The position numbers and the translations under genes were made by a program. From Streptomyces flaveus (GTDB lineage Bacteria; Actinomycetota; Actinomycetes; Streptomycetales; Streptomycetaceae): 64,000 nt of DNA. This document shows, piece after piece, positions 1 to 7,511 of the stretch. Positions within the stretch are counted from its first letter, which is position 1; each line of letters begins with the position of its first letter. Location: assembly GCF_014647675.1 (NCBI RefSeq), contig NZ_BMPQ01000002.1, positions 545,071 to 609,070 of the forward strand, read 5' to 3'. Below the pieces are notes generated by a model. It was given only the letters and a program-made list of their open reading frames with translations. It searched no databases and was not told where the DNA came from.

Positions 1-930
1 CGTGCGGAGCCGATAGACCGTCACCGTGAGCAGCAACGTCACGGCGAGCAGCAGGGCGGAGGCAGCGGAGGCGCCGCCGATGTCGTTGCGGGTGAAGCCG
101 AGGGTGTAGGCGCGGGTCATCCAGACCTCGGTGGAGCCGGCCGGGCCGCCGCCGGTGAGGACGTACACCTCGGTGAAGACGCGCAGGCTGCGGATCACGG
201 CGAGCGTGACGACGATGGCGAGCGCGGGGCGGATGGCGGGCAGGGTGACATGGCGCAGCCGCTGCCAGAGTGAGACGCCGTCCATCGCGGCGGCCTCGTA
301 CAGCGTCCGGTCGACGCCCGCGAGACCGGCGAGGATGATCACCATGTTGTACGGAGCGCCGATCCAGACGCCCATGGCCATCACGGACCACAGGGCGGTG
401 TCGGGGTTGTCCAGGAAGGGCACAGGGCCGAAGCCCACCACACCCAGCACGCTGTTGAGGAAGCCGTCGGAGGTGGGGTAGTACAGCAGCCGCCACATCT
501 CGCCGACCACGGCCGTCGCGGTGACGACGGGCAGGAAGACGGCGGTACGGAGGAACTTCAGGGAGCGGGTCTGGCCTTCGAGCAGCAGAGCGAGCACGAA
601 GCCGACGAGGATCGCGCCGGCCGCCTGACCGATGCCCAGGATCAGGGTGTTGTTGATGGCGTCCAGGAAGCGGTGGTCGGTCAGGACCCGGGTGTAGTTG
701 TCGAGGCCGACCCACTTGTCGCCGAGGAAGGGCCGTACTTCGAAGAGGCTGAGCCAGAGGCCCTTGCCCATCGGGACGAACTTGAAGACGAGGGCGAGGA
801 GGAGACCGGGGGCGAGGAACAGCCAGGGGAGCGCGGCCCGCCGATAGCCGCCCCGGCGACGGGACTTGGGCGCCTCGGACTTGGGCCCTGGGGACTTGGG
901 TACGCCCGCGGGGGTCAGGGTTGCGGTCAT
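1..930 (-). CDS. Carbohydrate ABC transporter permease, 3' end beyond window
   Basis: An inner-membrane permease of the MalF/UgpA class. I read 310 codons from an ATG at 930 to the window edge without a stop, so the last few residues are missing. A basic N-terminal tail rich in KS/KSE is followed by the first membrane segment (PWLFLAPGLLLALVF) and about five more. The cytoplasmic EAA loop is clear (YEAAAMDGVSLWQRL, then LPAIRPAL), which is the docking site for the ATPase in this family. Its start overlaps the stop of the binding-protein gene by four bases (ATGA), so the two are translationally coupled. A second permease probably follows outside the window. No ATPase gene is visible; Streptomyces sugar importers often share MsiK. 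The substrate is not deducible. Confidence 0.9.
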   Translation of the reverse strand, partial: MTATLTPAGVPKSPGPKSEAPKSRRRGGYRRAALPWLFLAPGLLLALVFKFVPMGKGLWLSLFEVRPFLGDKWVGLDNYTRVLTDHRFLDAINNTLILGIGQAAGAILVGFVLALLLEGQTRSLKFLRTAVFLPVVTATAVVGEMWRLLYYPTSDGFLNSVLGVVGFGPVPFLDNPDTALWSVMAMGVWIGAPYNMVIILAGLAGVDRTLYEAAAMDGVSLWQRLRHVTLPAIRPALAIVVTLAVIRSLRVFTEVYVLTGGGPAGSTEVWMTRAYTLGFTRNDIGGASAASALLLAVTLLLTVTVYRLRT

Positions 931-2264
931 GAGATCAGGTCCTGGTCCTTGAGATCACCGGTCAGCGTCTCGTTGAGCTCCTGCAGACCGGCGCGGACGT
1001 CGCTGCCGCAGTAGGTGAACACCGCGTTGAGGCTGTCGGCGGTGTCCTGCCTGATCGGGGCGAAGTCCAGAGCGGCGGGGAACTGCTTCGAGGCGTCGCG
1101 GTACGCCTGCTGCACGGTGGCCCAGCGTTCGTCGTCCCGTACCTGCGCCGCGTCGAGCGTGGTGTTGACGGGGATGCGGACGACGGGCTGGTTCTCACCG
1201 GTCATCGCGAGCTGCTGCGCCTCGGGCGTGATGAGGAACTCGGCGAGGGCCTTCTCCTGCTCGGCCTTGCCGGTCTTCGCGCCGAAGTAGATGTTCTCGC
1301 CCTCGGCCAGCGCGGTGGCGCCGTCGGGGCCTGCCGGGGCCTGGACGACTTCGTACTTGTCCTTGCCGGGCGTCGCGTCGAAGGTGGCGATGTTGTACGG
1401 GCCGGTGAGGTACATCCCGGCGGTGCCGTCCTGGAAGTTGGTGGCGTTGCCCGTGGTGGAGGTCAGGGCGCTGGGCTGGACGATGTTCTTCGCGCCGCAG
1501 AAGAGGTTGTCCTTCAGCCAGGACACGGTGCGTACGGCGGCTTCCGAGTCGGCGACCGCGCGGTACTTGCCAACGTTGTCAGGGTCGGGCTCGACGAGTG
1601 AGGCGCCGCCCTGCCAGAGGAAGGTGGCGGCCCACCAGGCGGCGTACCCGTTCTGGGCACTGCCGGGGACGACCATGCCGTACGTGTCGTTCTTGCCGTT
1701 GCCGTCCGGGTCACGGGTGGCGAATGCCTTGGCGAGGGTGAGCAGGTCCTGCCAGGTCCTGGGCTGCGGAAGGCCGACCTTTTCGCGCCAGTCCTTGCGG
1801 ACCATGAGGGTCATGGCCTGGCGGGAGTACGGGATTCCGTACGTACGCCCGTCGAGTCCTCGAGCCGTGCCCCAGGTCTCGCCGTCGATCTGCTCGTGGC
1901 CGGCTATCGCGTCGGGGTCGATGGGCTTCAGCAGGCCCTGGCGCTGGTAACTGCCCAGCGAGCCGCTGTCGTTGATCATGACGTCGGGCAGGTCCTTGAT
2001 GGAGGCGCGACTCTGGAGTTGCTGATCGAAGTTGACGATCGGCTGGAAGTCGACCTTGATGCCGGTCTTCTTGGTGAAGGCGGCGAAGACCCGTTCGTAG
2101 GTGGCGGCGGCGTCCGGATTGCTCCGGGTCCAGACCTCCAGGGTGTTCGGATCACCGGAGTCCGCGGTGTCCGATCCGGATCCGCAGGCGGCGGCCGAGA
2201 AGACGAGTGCCGTGGCGGCGAGTGTGGCGGCTGTGCGGCGGCCCCGTTGCTGTCGCTGAGCCAT
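927..2264 (-). CDS. Extracellular sugar-binding lipoprotein of ABC transporter
   Basis: A family 1 solute-binding protein, anchored outside the membrane and delivering substrate to the adjacent permease. I chose the ATG at 2264 (445 residues) because a strong GGAGGTGG lies about six bases upstream; the frame is open further 5' but that part lacks a sensible signal. The N-terminus is a lipoprotein signal: basic MAQRQQRGRR, a hydrophobic stretch, then the lipobox SAAAC with Cys27. The mature part has the usual cluster-B features, for example a WTRSNPDAAATYERVF opening and a PGSAQNGYAAWWAA region. It is the first gene of a leftward operon with the permease and is divergent from an IclR regulator, which probably controls it. 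The sugar is unknown. Confidence 0.92.
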   Translation of the reverse strand: MAQRQQRGRRTAATLAATALVFSAAACGSGSDTADSGDPNTLEVWTRSNPDAAATYERVFAAFTKKTGIKVDFQPIVNFDQQLQSRASIKDLPDVMINDSGSLGSYQRQGLLKPIDPDAIAGHEQIDGETWGTARGLDGRTYGIPYSRQAMTLMVRKDWREKVGLPQPRTWQDLLTLAKAFATRDPDGNGKNDTYGMVVPGSAQNGYAAWWAATFLWQGGASLVEPDPDNVGKYRAVADSEAAVRTVSWLKDNLFCGAKNIVQPSALTSTTGNATNFQDGTAGMYLTGPYNIATFDATPGKDKYEVVQAPAGPDGATALAEGENIYFGAKTGKAEQEKALAEFLITPEAQQLAMTGENQPVVRIPVNTTLDAAQVRDDERWATVQQAYRDASKQFPAALDFAPIRQDTADSLNAVFTYCGSDVRAGLQELNETLTGDLKDQDLIS

Positions 2265-2293
2265 GCGCCACCTCCATTCACATACGCGAAAGC

Positions 2294-2322
2294 GATTCAT
2301 GAATCTAAAAGGTTGCTGCAAC
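2294..2322. promoter_or_regulatory. Two perfect palindromes, candidate operator
   Basis: Between the divergent transporter and IclR genes are two close palindromes: a 12-base GATTCATGAATC (2294-2305) and GTTGC-T-GCAAC (2312-2322). They sit in an AT-richer stretch just upstream of the binding-protein RBS. Autoregulation of divergent operons is common for IclR proteins, so these are likely operator sites, but which protein binds is inferred. Confidence 0.5.
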
Positions 2323-2419
2323 GTAGAATGGTTTCGGCCACGTGTCAAGGAATGTACGGTTCCGTATCAGCCGCCAATTCAGCCGTCACCACTGGCCGCA
2401 CATCTCGGGAGGAGCGCAC

Positions 2420-3205
2420 ATGTCCGCCGTCGCGGAGGAGCCGAGGATGGTGAAGTCGGCGCAACGAGCCCTGGTGGTCCTGGAGGTGCTGGCCGACGCG
2501 AAGGGGCTCATCCCCGTCACCGAGCTGCACCGGCGCACCGGCTTTCCGCGCTCCAGCCTGCACCAGCTGCTGCACACGATGATCGCGATGCACTGGGTCG
2601 AGCCGTCCGCCGACGGTACGTCGGTCCGGCTGGCCAGCAGGGCGCTGCTCGTCGGCACCTCGTACCTCGATGCCGACCAGGCGTTGCCGTACGCCGTCCA
2701 CACCCTGGAGGAGATCCGCGAGGACACCGGCTACACCGTGCACTACGCCCGGCTGGACGGCTCCCATGTCCTCTACCTCGCGACCCGCGAGACCACCGAA
2801 CCGCACCGGGCCACTTCACGCGTGGGCCGCCGCCTCCCCGCGTACGCCACAGCCCTCGGCAAGGCCCTGCTCGCCGAACTGACGGCGGCCGAGGCGGACG
2901 CCCTGCTGCCGTCGGGCCCCCTCACCGCCCTCACCGAACGCACGGTCACCGACCGGGACACCTTCGCCCGCGAACTGCGGGAGACCCGGGAGCGCGGGTA
3001 CGCCGTCGAACACGAGCAGAACACCCGGGGCATCGGCTGCGTCAGCGTCACCGTCCCCTACCGCATCCCGGCCACCGACGCGATCAGCTGCTCCATGCCC
3101 CTCGCCGACGCCGAAACCGCCGAGGCGACGGCCAAGGTCGCCACGGTCCTCCAGGAGCACGCCCAGCGCCTGGCGACCCGGCTGCGCGCGGAGGGCATCC
3201 GCTGA
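2420..3205 (+). CDS. IclR-family transcriptional regulator
   Basis: A DNA-binding regulator of 261 residues. The N-terminal winged helix-turn-helix spans roughly residues 15-75 (SAQRALVVLEVLADAKG, then TELHRRTGFPRSSLHQLL as recognition helix). The rest is the IclR effector domain, with the family-typical GRRLPAYATALGKALLA and a C-terminal ISCSMPLADAETAEAT segment. The ATG at 2420 is preceded by GGGAGGA; an in-frame upstream ATG at 2342 lacks such a site. The gene is divergent from the sugar transporter and is its likely local regulator, with a transported or derived metabolite as effector (inferred). The Na+/H+ antiporter gene converges on it 19 bases downstream. Confidence 0.92.
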   Translation: MSAVAEEPRMVKSAQRALVVLEVLADAKGLIPVTELHRRTGFPRSSLHQLLHTMIAMHWVEPSADGTSVRLASRALLVGTSYLDADQALPYAVHTLEEIREDTGYTVHYARLDGSHVLYLATRETTEPHRATSRVGRRLPAYATALGKALLAELTAAEADALLPSGPLTALTERTVTDRDTFARELRETRERGYAVEHEQNTRGIGCVSVTVPYRIPATDAISCSMPLADAETAEATAKVATVLQEHAQRLATRLRAEGIR

Positions 3206-3224
3206 CCGGCACCCGAGGGCTCCC

Positions 3225-4823
3225 TCAGGTCGCCGACTCCCGGTAGGCAGCCGCCTCCTCCAGATCCAGCCGCCGCAGCAGCGTCCGCAGCATCTCGTCG
3301 TCGATGAAGCGAGCGTCGCGCAGCTTCACGAACACCTCCCGCTCGGCGCCGATCATCTCGCGCGCCAGGCGGCGGTACGTGTCGTCCACGGTCTCCCCGG
3401 TCACGGGGTTCACCGAGCCGAGCCGCTCCCACACCGCGTTGCGGCGCCGCTCCAGAACCGAGCGGAGGCGCTCTTCGAGCGGGGGCGGCAGGGCGTTGCG
3501 CTCGTCCGCGAGGAGTTCGTCCAGGTGCCGCTCGGCGGCCCGGGACGCCTGCGCCTGGGCGTTCGCCTCCGCGAGCGTCTCCGCCTGCACGTCGCGCCCG
3601 GGCAGCTTCAGCATCCTGATCAGCGGGGGCAGCGAAAGGCCCTGCACGACCAGCGTCCCGATGACCGTCGTGAAGGTCAGGAACAGGATGAGGTTACGTC
3701 CGGGAAAGTCCTCGCCGCCGTGCATCGTCAGCGGGATCGAGAACGCGATGGCGAGCGAGACGACACCCCGCATCCCGGCCCAGCCGACGACGAACGGCCC
3801 CTTCCAGCTGGGGTTCTCCTCCCGCTTCCGGATCCGCGGGGACAGCATGCGCGGCAGGAAGGTCGCCGGATACACCCACACGAACCGGGCGGCGACGACC
3901 ACCAGGAAGAGGGCCACCGCGTACCAGGCGGCGCTGACACCCTCGTACTCCCCGAGCCCTCTCAGGACGACGGGCAGTTGCAGGCCGATCAGTGCGAAGA
4001 CCGCCGACTCCAGGACGAACGCGACCATCTTCCACACCGCCTCCTCCTGGAGCCGGGTGGCGAAGTCGACCTGCCAGGAGCGGTGCCCGAGATAGAGGGC
4101 GACGACGACCACGGCGAGCACTCCGGAGGCGTGCACCTGCTCGGCGACCGCGTACGCGAAGAAGGGGATCAGCAAGGAGAGGGTGTTCTGCAGCAGCGCC
4201 TCCTTCAGGTGCGTACGTAGCCAGTGGATCGGCACCATCAGCAGGAGCCCGATCCCGATGCCGCCGAGCGCCGCGATCAGGAACTCGCCGATGCCGCCCG
4301 CCCAGCTCGCGCCCTCCCCGACGGCGGCGGCGAGCGCCACCTTGAAAGCGGTGATCGCGGTCGCGTCGTTCACCAGGGACTCGCCCTGCAGGATCGTGGT
4401 GAGCCGCGAGGGCAGCCCGACCCGGCGCGCGACCGCCGTCGCCGCCACCGCGTCCGGCGGCGCCACCACCGCGCCGAGCACCAGGGCCGCGGTGAGCGGC
4501 AGGTCCGGCACGATCAGATACGCGGCCCAGCCGACGACGAGCGTCGCGAACAGCACGTACCCCACCGACAGCAGCGCCACGGGCCGTATGGACGCCCGCA
4601 GATCGAGATACGAGCTGTCCGTGGCCGCCGTGTACAGCAGCGGGGGCAGCAGCAGCGGCAGCACCACTTCGGGGTCGAGGGTGTACTCGGGCACCCAGGG
4701 GACGTACGAGACGGCCAGGCCCACCGTGACGAGCAGCAGGGGCGGCGGGACCGGGGTGCGGCGGGCCACACCGGCGATCGCGGCGCAGCCCGCGATCAGC
4801 AGAAGCAGGGGCATCACATGCAT
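3225..4823 (-). CDS. Na+/H+ antiporter, CPA1 family
   Basis: A monovalent cation/proton antiporter of 532 residues, in the NhaP/YjcE-type CPA1 family that exchanges cytoplasmic Na+ or K+ for protons. About twelve membrane segments fill residues 1-410. Recognisable family pieces are LVNDATAITAFKVALA (the ND membrane motif), GAVVAPPDAVAATAVARR (the PPDA loop) and the GWAGMRGVVSLAIAFSIPL helix near residue 345. The cytoplasmic tail from about 415 is charged and helical (AQAQASRAAERHLDELL), as in many actinobacterial members. There are two possible starts, Met1 and Met4; neither has a strong RBS. It is divergent from a small UBP zinc-finger gene 61 bases away, a pairing suggesting coordinated expression. 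Confidence 0.93.
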   Translation of the reverse strand: MHVMPLLLLIAGCAAIAGVARRTPVPPPLLLVTVGLAVSYVPWVPEYTLDPEVVLPLLLPPLLYTAATDSSYLDLRASIRPVALLSVGYVLFATLVVGWAAYLIVPDLPLTAALVLGAVVAPPDAVAATAVARRVGLPSRLTTILQGESLVNDATAITAFKVALAAAVGEGASWAGGIGEFLIAALGGIGIGLLLMVPIHWLRTHLKEALLQNTLSLLIPFFAYAVAEQVHASGVLAVVVVALYLGHRSWQVDFATRLQEEAVWKMVAFVLESAVFALIGLQLPVVLRGLGEYEGVSAAWYAVALFLVVVAARFVWVYPATFLPRMLSPRIRKREENPSWKGPFVVGWAGMRGVVSLAIAFSIPLTMHGGEDFPGRNLILFLTFTTVIGTLVVQGLSLPPLIRMLKLPGRDVQAETLAEANAQAQASRAAERHLDELLADERNALPPPLEERLRSVLERRRNAVWERLGSVNPVTGETVDDTYRRLAREMIGAEREVFVKLRDARFIDDEMLRTLLRRLDLEEAAAYRESAT

Positions 4824-4884
4824 CGGTTCCGGCCCGCCTTCGTTCTTGAAATGTTTTCACCGCGCCCGTCGTAACCTGGCCATC

Positions 4885-5145
4885 ATGAAACAGTGCACGC
4901 ACACCGCCTCGCTGCCGCGTCCGGAACCCGGACCGCTGAGCGAGACCTGCCTCGAGTGCCGTGCCGCGGGTACGCACCCGGTGCAGCTCCGGCTGTGCCT
5001 GGACTGCGGTCACGTAGGCTGCTGCGACACATCGCCGATGCGGCACGCGACAGAGCACCACAAGGAGACGGGACATCCGATGATGCGCTCACTAGAGCCC
5101 GGTGAGAGCTGGCGATGGTGCTTCGTCGACCACGTCATCGTGTGA
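4885..5145 (+). CDS. UBP-type zinc-finger protein
   Basis: A small 86-residue protein that is essentially one ZnF-UBP domain. Cys and His ligands are visible in order: CTH near the start, CLEC, CLDCGHVGCC, then HATEHHKETGHP, ending with SWRWCFVDH. In eukaryotes this fold recognises the ubiquitin C-terminus. Bacterial stand-alone copies have no established ligand. The ATG at 4885 follows a start-proximal ATCATG; longer in-frame starts would overlap the antiporter on the other strand. Its divergent placement next to the antiporter suggests a role in cation or pH homeostasis, but that is inference from position only. Confidence 0.85.
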   Translation: MKQCTHTASLPRPEPGPLSETCLECRAAGTHPVQLRLCLDCGHVGCCDTSPMRHATEHHKETGHPMMRSLEPGESWRWCFVDHVIV

Positions 5146-5398
5146 CCCCGGATCCGTGAGATTCGACGGTCCGACGCCTGGGTACGTCAACCCGGCGCGC
5201 GTTCTTCCCAATTGGGCCCGCAGACCCCCTAGCCACTGTGCGTATAACTATGTTTACTATGAGTGACAACAACGGGGTTGGGGTCCCGGGGACAGAAAAC
5301 CTGAGAGCGCGGTAGCGTCACCGCTGAACCACGTAGCGCGTTACCCCGAGGGGCGACCCTCGGTCCCCGATAGAGCTTGTACCACCTTGGAGGTGAGG
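5146..5398 (+). promoter_or_regulatory. Upstream control region of ushX-sigH
   Basis: About 250 bases without a gene. It contains an AT-rich stretch (GTATAACTATGTTTACTAT, about 5242-5260) followed by AGTGAC at 5262-5267, which resembles a BldD half-site, and a GGGTAC at 5180-5185 like the -10 of SigB-type promoters. In S. coelicolor, sigH has several promoters, including stress-induced and BldD-repressed ones. The assignment of these particular elements here is my inference. Confidence 0.4.
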
Positions 5399-5812
5399 GT
5401 GTCCCAGATCGCAGGCGAGCCCGCGACCCAGGACTTCGTGGAAGTCCGGCTGCCGGCTGCGGGTGCCTACCTGTCGGTGCTGCGTACGGCCACGGCCGGC
5501 CTCGCGGCGCGTTTGGACTTCACCCTCGACGAGATCGAGGACCTGCGCATCGCGGTCGACGAGGCGTGCGCGATTCTGCTGCAGCAGGCCGTGCCCGGTT
5601 CGGTACTCAGCTGTGTCTTCCGCCTGATCGACGACTCGCTGGAGGTGACGGTCTCGGCCCCGACCACCGACGGCCACGCCCCTTCGCGGGACACGTTCGC
5701 CTGGACCGTGCTGTCGGCCCTCGCGGGCAAGGTGTCCTCCTCGGTCGCCGACGACAAGACCGTTTCGATCAGCCTCTACAAACAGCGCGGCGCGGGACCC
5801 GGGCCGGCGTGA
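5399..5812 (+). CDS. ushX: UshX/PrsH, RsbW-like anti-sigma factor
   Basis: A 137-residue GHKL-type ATP-binding protein that in S. coelicolor antagonises the sigma factor encoded just downstream (UshX, also PrsH). The fold is recognisable from FVEVRLPAAGAYLSVLRTATAGL and DEIEDLRIAVDEACAILLQ. I chose the GTG at 5399, with GGAGG at 5389-5393; TTG at 5387 and GTG at 5393 are in frame alternatives. The ATP-binding signatures are weak: the N-box has DEACAILLQ with no Asn, and I see no clear DxGxG loop. The stop overlaps a candidate GTG start of sigH (GTGA), which indicates coupling. Function in partner binding is from the known locus. Confidence 0.88.
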   Translation: MSQIAGEPATQDFVEVRLPAAGAYLSVLRTATAGLAARLDFTLDEIEDLRIAVDEACAILLQQAVPGSVLSCVFRLIDDSLEVTVSAPTTDGHAPSRDTFAWTVLSALAGKVSSSVADDKTVSISLYKQRGAGPGPA

Positions 5813-6900
5813 GGAACGGGGACGGGCCGGTGCGGGACGAAGAGCGCGGCACAAGGAAACTTCCCGCTGAGGGCGTCGGCAGCCCCAGCGGGCCCCGACG
5901 CATGGCGTCGGAGGGTGTCGACGGCATCCCCGAGCAGCAGGCCCGGCCGCATCCGGAGGACGACTCCTCGGCGGCCGGAGCCCCTCTGCTCGGGGGTCCA
6001 GGGGGATCTCCCGGGACGGAGTCTGGGGGATCGCCCCCGGAAGGGCGGCTGCGGGTGACGGGCGGGACTATGAGCGAGCAGCACGAGCGACACTCCGGTA
6101 ACGGCACCGAGGGCGCCTCGGTCGTACAGCACGTACGGCACGACCATCAGGACCGCAGCGGCGCGCGGGCCAAGTTCATCGAGCTGCGCATGCTGCCGGA
6201 GGGCAGCCCGGAGTACGCGGAGCTGCGCAACCAACTGGTCCGGATGCATCTCCCGCTCGTCGAGCATCTCGCGCGCCGCTTCCGCAACCGCGGCGAGCCG
6301 CTGGACGACCTCACGCAGGTCGCCACCATCGGCCTGATCAAGTCGGTCGACCGCTTCGACCCGGAGCGCGGCGTCGAGTTCTCCACGTACGCGACGCCGA
6401 CGGTCGTCGGTGAGATCAAGCGACACTTCCGCGACAAGGGCTGGGCGGTGCGCGTCCCGCGCCGGCTCCAGGAGCTGCGCCTGTCGCTCACCACGGCCAC
6501 CGCGGAGCTCTCGCAGCAGCACGGCCGCTCCCCCACCGTGCATGAGCTGGCCGAGAAGCTGGCCATCTCGGAGGAGGAGGTCCTGGAGGGCCTGGAGTCG
6601 GCCAACGCGTACTCCACGCTCTCCCTGGACGTTCCCGACACGGACGACGAGTCCCCGGCGGTCGCGGACACACTGGGCTCCGAGGACGAGGCCCTGGAGG
6701 GCGTCGAGTACCGCGAGTCCCTGAAACCGCTCCTGGAGGACCTGCCGCCGCGCGAGAAGCGGATCCTGCTGCTGCGCTTCTTCGCCAACATGACCCAGTC
6801 GCAGATCGCCCAGGAGGTCGGCATCTCCCAGATGCACGTCTCACGCCTCCTGGCCAGGACACTGGCCCAGCTGCGGGAGAAGCTGCTCGTCGAGGAGTAG
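5809..6900 (+). CDS. sigH: SigH, SigB-family stress sigma factor
   Basis: An RNA polymerase sigma factor of the SigB/SigF group, directing stress and developmental promoters. The core starts near 6160: region 2 has LVEHLARRFRNRGEPLDDL and FDPERGVEFSTYATPT, and region 4 has LPPREKRILLLRFF and SQIAQEVGISQMHVSRLL. The N-terminal part is a Gly/Pro/Ser-rich, probably disordered linker. Starts are multiple: GTG 5809 (363 residues, overlapping the ushX stop), GTG 5830, ATG 5902 (332 residues) and ATG 6070 (276 residues, typical family length). The frame is also open back to 5377 through all of ushX. S. coelicolor SigH is known to exist as several isoforms. I take 5809 because of the coupling, but the start is uncertain. 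Confidence 0.9.
   Translation: MRNGDGPVRDEERGTRKLPAEGVGSPSGPRRMASEGVDGIPEQQARPHPEDDSSAAGAPLLGGPGGSPGTESGGSPPEGRLRVTGGTMSEQHERHSGNGTEGASVVQHVRHDHQDRSGARAKFIELRMLPEGSPEYAELRNQLVRMHLPLVEHLARRFRNRGEPLDDLTQVATIGLIKSVDRFDPERGVEFSTYATPTVVGEIKRHFRDKGWAVRVPRRLQELRLSLTTATAELSQQHGRSPTVHELAEKLAISEEEVLEGLESANAYSTLSLDVPDTDDESPAVADTLGSEDEALEGVEYRESLKPLLEDLPPREKRILLLRFFANMTQSQIAQEVGISQMHVSRLLARTLAQLREKLLVEE
5984..6040. repeat. G-rich inverted-repeat element inside sigH linker
   Basis: Within the codons for the SigH linker is a run of G-blocks and C-blocks: CTCGGGGGTCCAGGGGG, then a GGGGG-ATCG-CCCCC hairpin at 6025-6038. This resembles the GC-rich palindromic elements often found between Streptomyces genes. 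Here it is translated into a Gly/Pro/Ser stretch (LLGGPGGSPGTESGGSPP). A related G-rich block (CTGGGGGTCCGGGGG) lies at 10811-10825. Confidence 0.4.
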
Positions 6901-6959
6901 GAACCGGTACGGGCTTGTTCTCGTACGAACCTGTTCTTGTACGGGCCTGAATGCGCCGG

Positions 6960-7409
6960 TTACTTCTGGTTCTGCACGTTCCCGGGTCCGCGGATCCCAA
7001 GGGCCCGGGTCGTCTCCGGGTTCAGCAGGAGCACCAGCGCCGCGACCGCGACGACGGCCAGGGCGATGCCGCCCGGGATGGCCAGACTGTCGGCCTGGAG
7101 GAGCGTCCAGGCCACCGGCAGCGCCATGATCTGCGTGATGATCGCGGGACCCCGGCTCCAGCTGCGCTGCTTGAGCAGACCGCGCGCGGCCAGCAGCGGC
7201 AGCAGCGCGAGCACGACCAGCGTGATCCCGCCCGTGACGGCCTGCTGCCGGTCGTCCGGGTCACCGGCCAGACCCATCACCAGGATGTAGACGCCTGCCG
7301 CGACCAGGGCGAGGCCCTCAAGGGCGGCCAGCGCCGCCGCGGCGGTCAGCCGTCCGGGGCGGGGGCCTGTCTCGGGGGCGTCCGGGGTGGGGGTCTTCGC
7401 AGAGCTCAC
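6960..7409 (-). CDS. Small four-helix membrane protein
   Basis: An integral membrane protein of 149 residues and unknown function. After a polar N-terminus (SSAKTPTPDAPETGPRPG), four hydrophobic segments follow: AAALAALEGLALVAAGVYILV, TGGITLVVLALLPLLAA, GPAIITQIMALPVAWTLL and IPGGIALAVVAVAALVLLL. I chose GTG at 7409 because the sequence upstream in this frame is low-complexity and crosses the divergent kinase gene. It converges on sigH (60 bases between stops) and is divergent from the lipid-kinase-like gene. Similar small proteins are widespread in Streptomyces; no function can be assigned. Confidence 0.8.
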   Translation of the reverse strand: MSSAKTPTPDAPETGPRPGRLTAAAALAALEGLALVAAGVYILVMGLAGDPDDRQQAVTGGITLVVLALLPLLAARGLLKQRSWSRGPAIITQIMALPVAWTLLQADSLAIPGGIALAVVAVAALVLLLNPETTRALGIRGPGNVQNQK

Positions 7410-7511
7410 ACCTGAAGGGTAGCCCTCGGCCCCCTTCCCGCGGCTGCCCGATCCCCCTTCCCGATCCCCTCGGTATGGGCCGAGTACACCCAGGTAGGTA
7501 CGCTGCATCGC

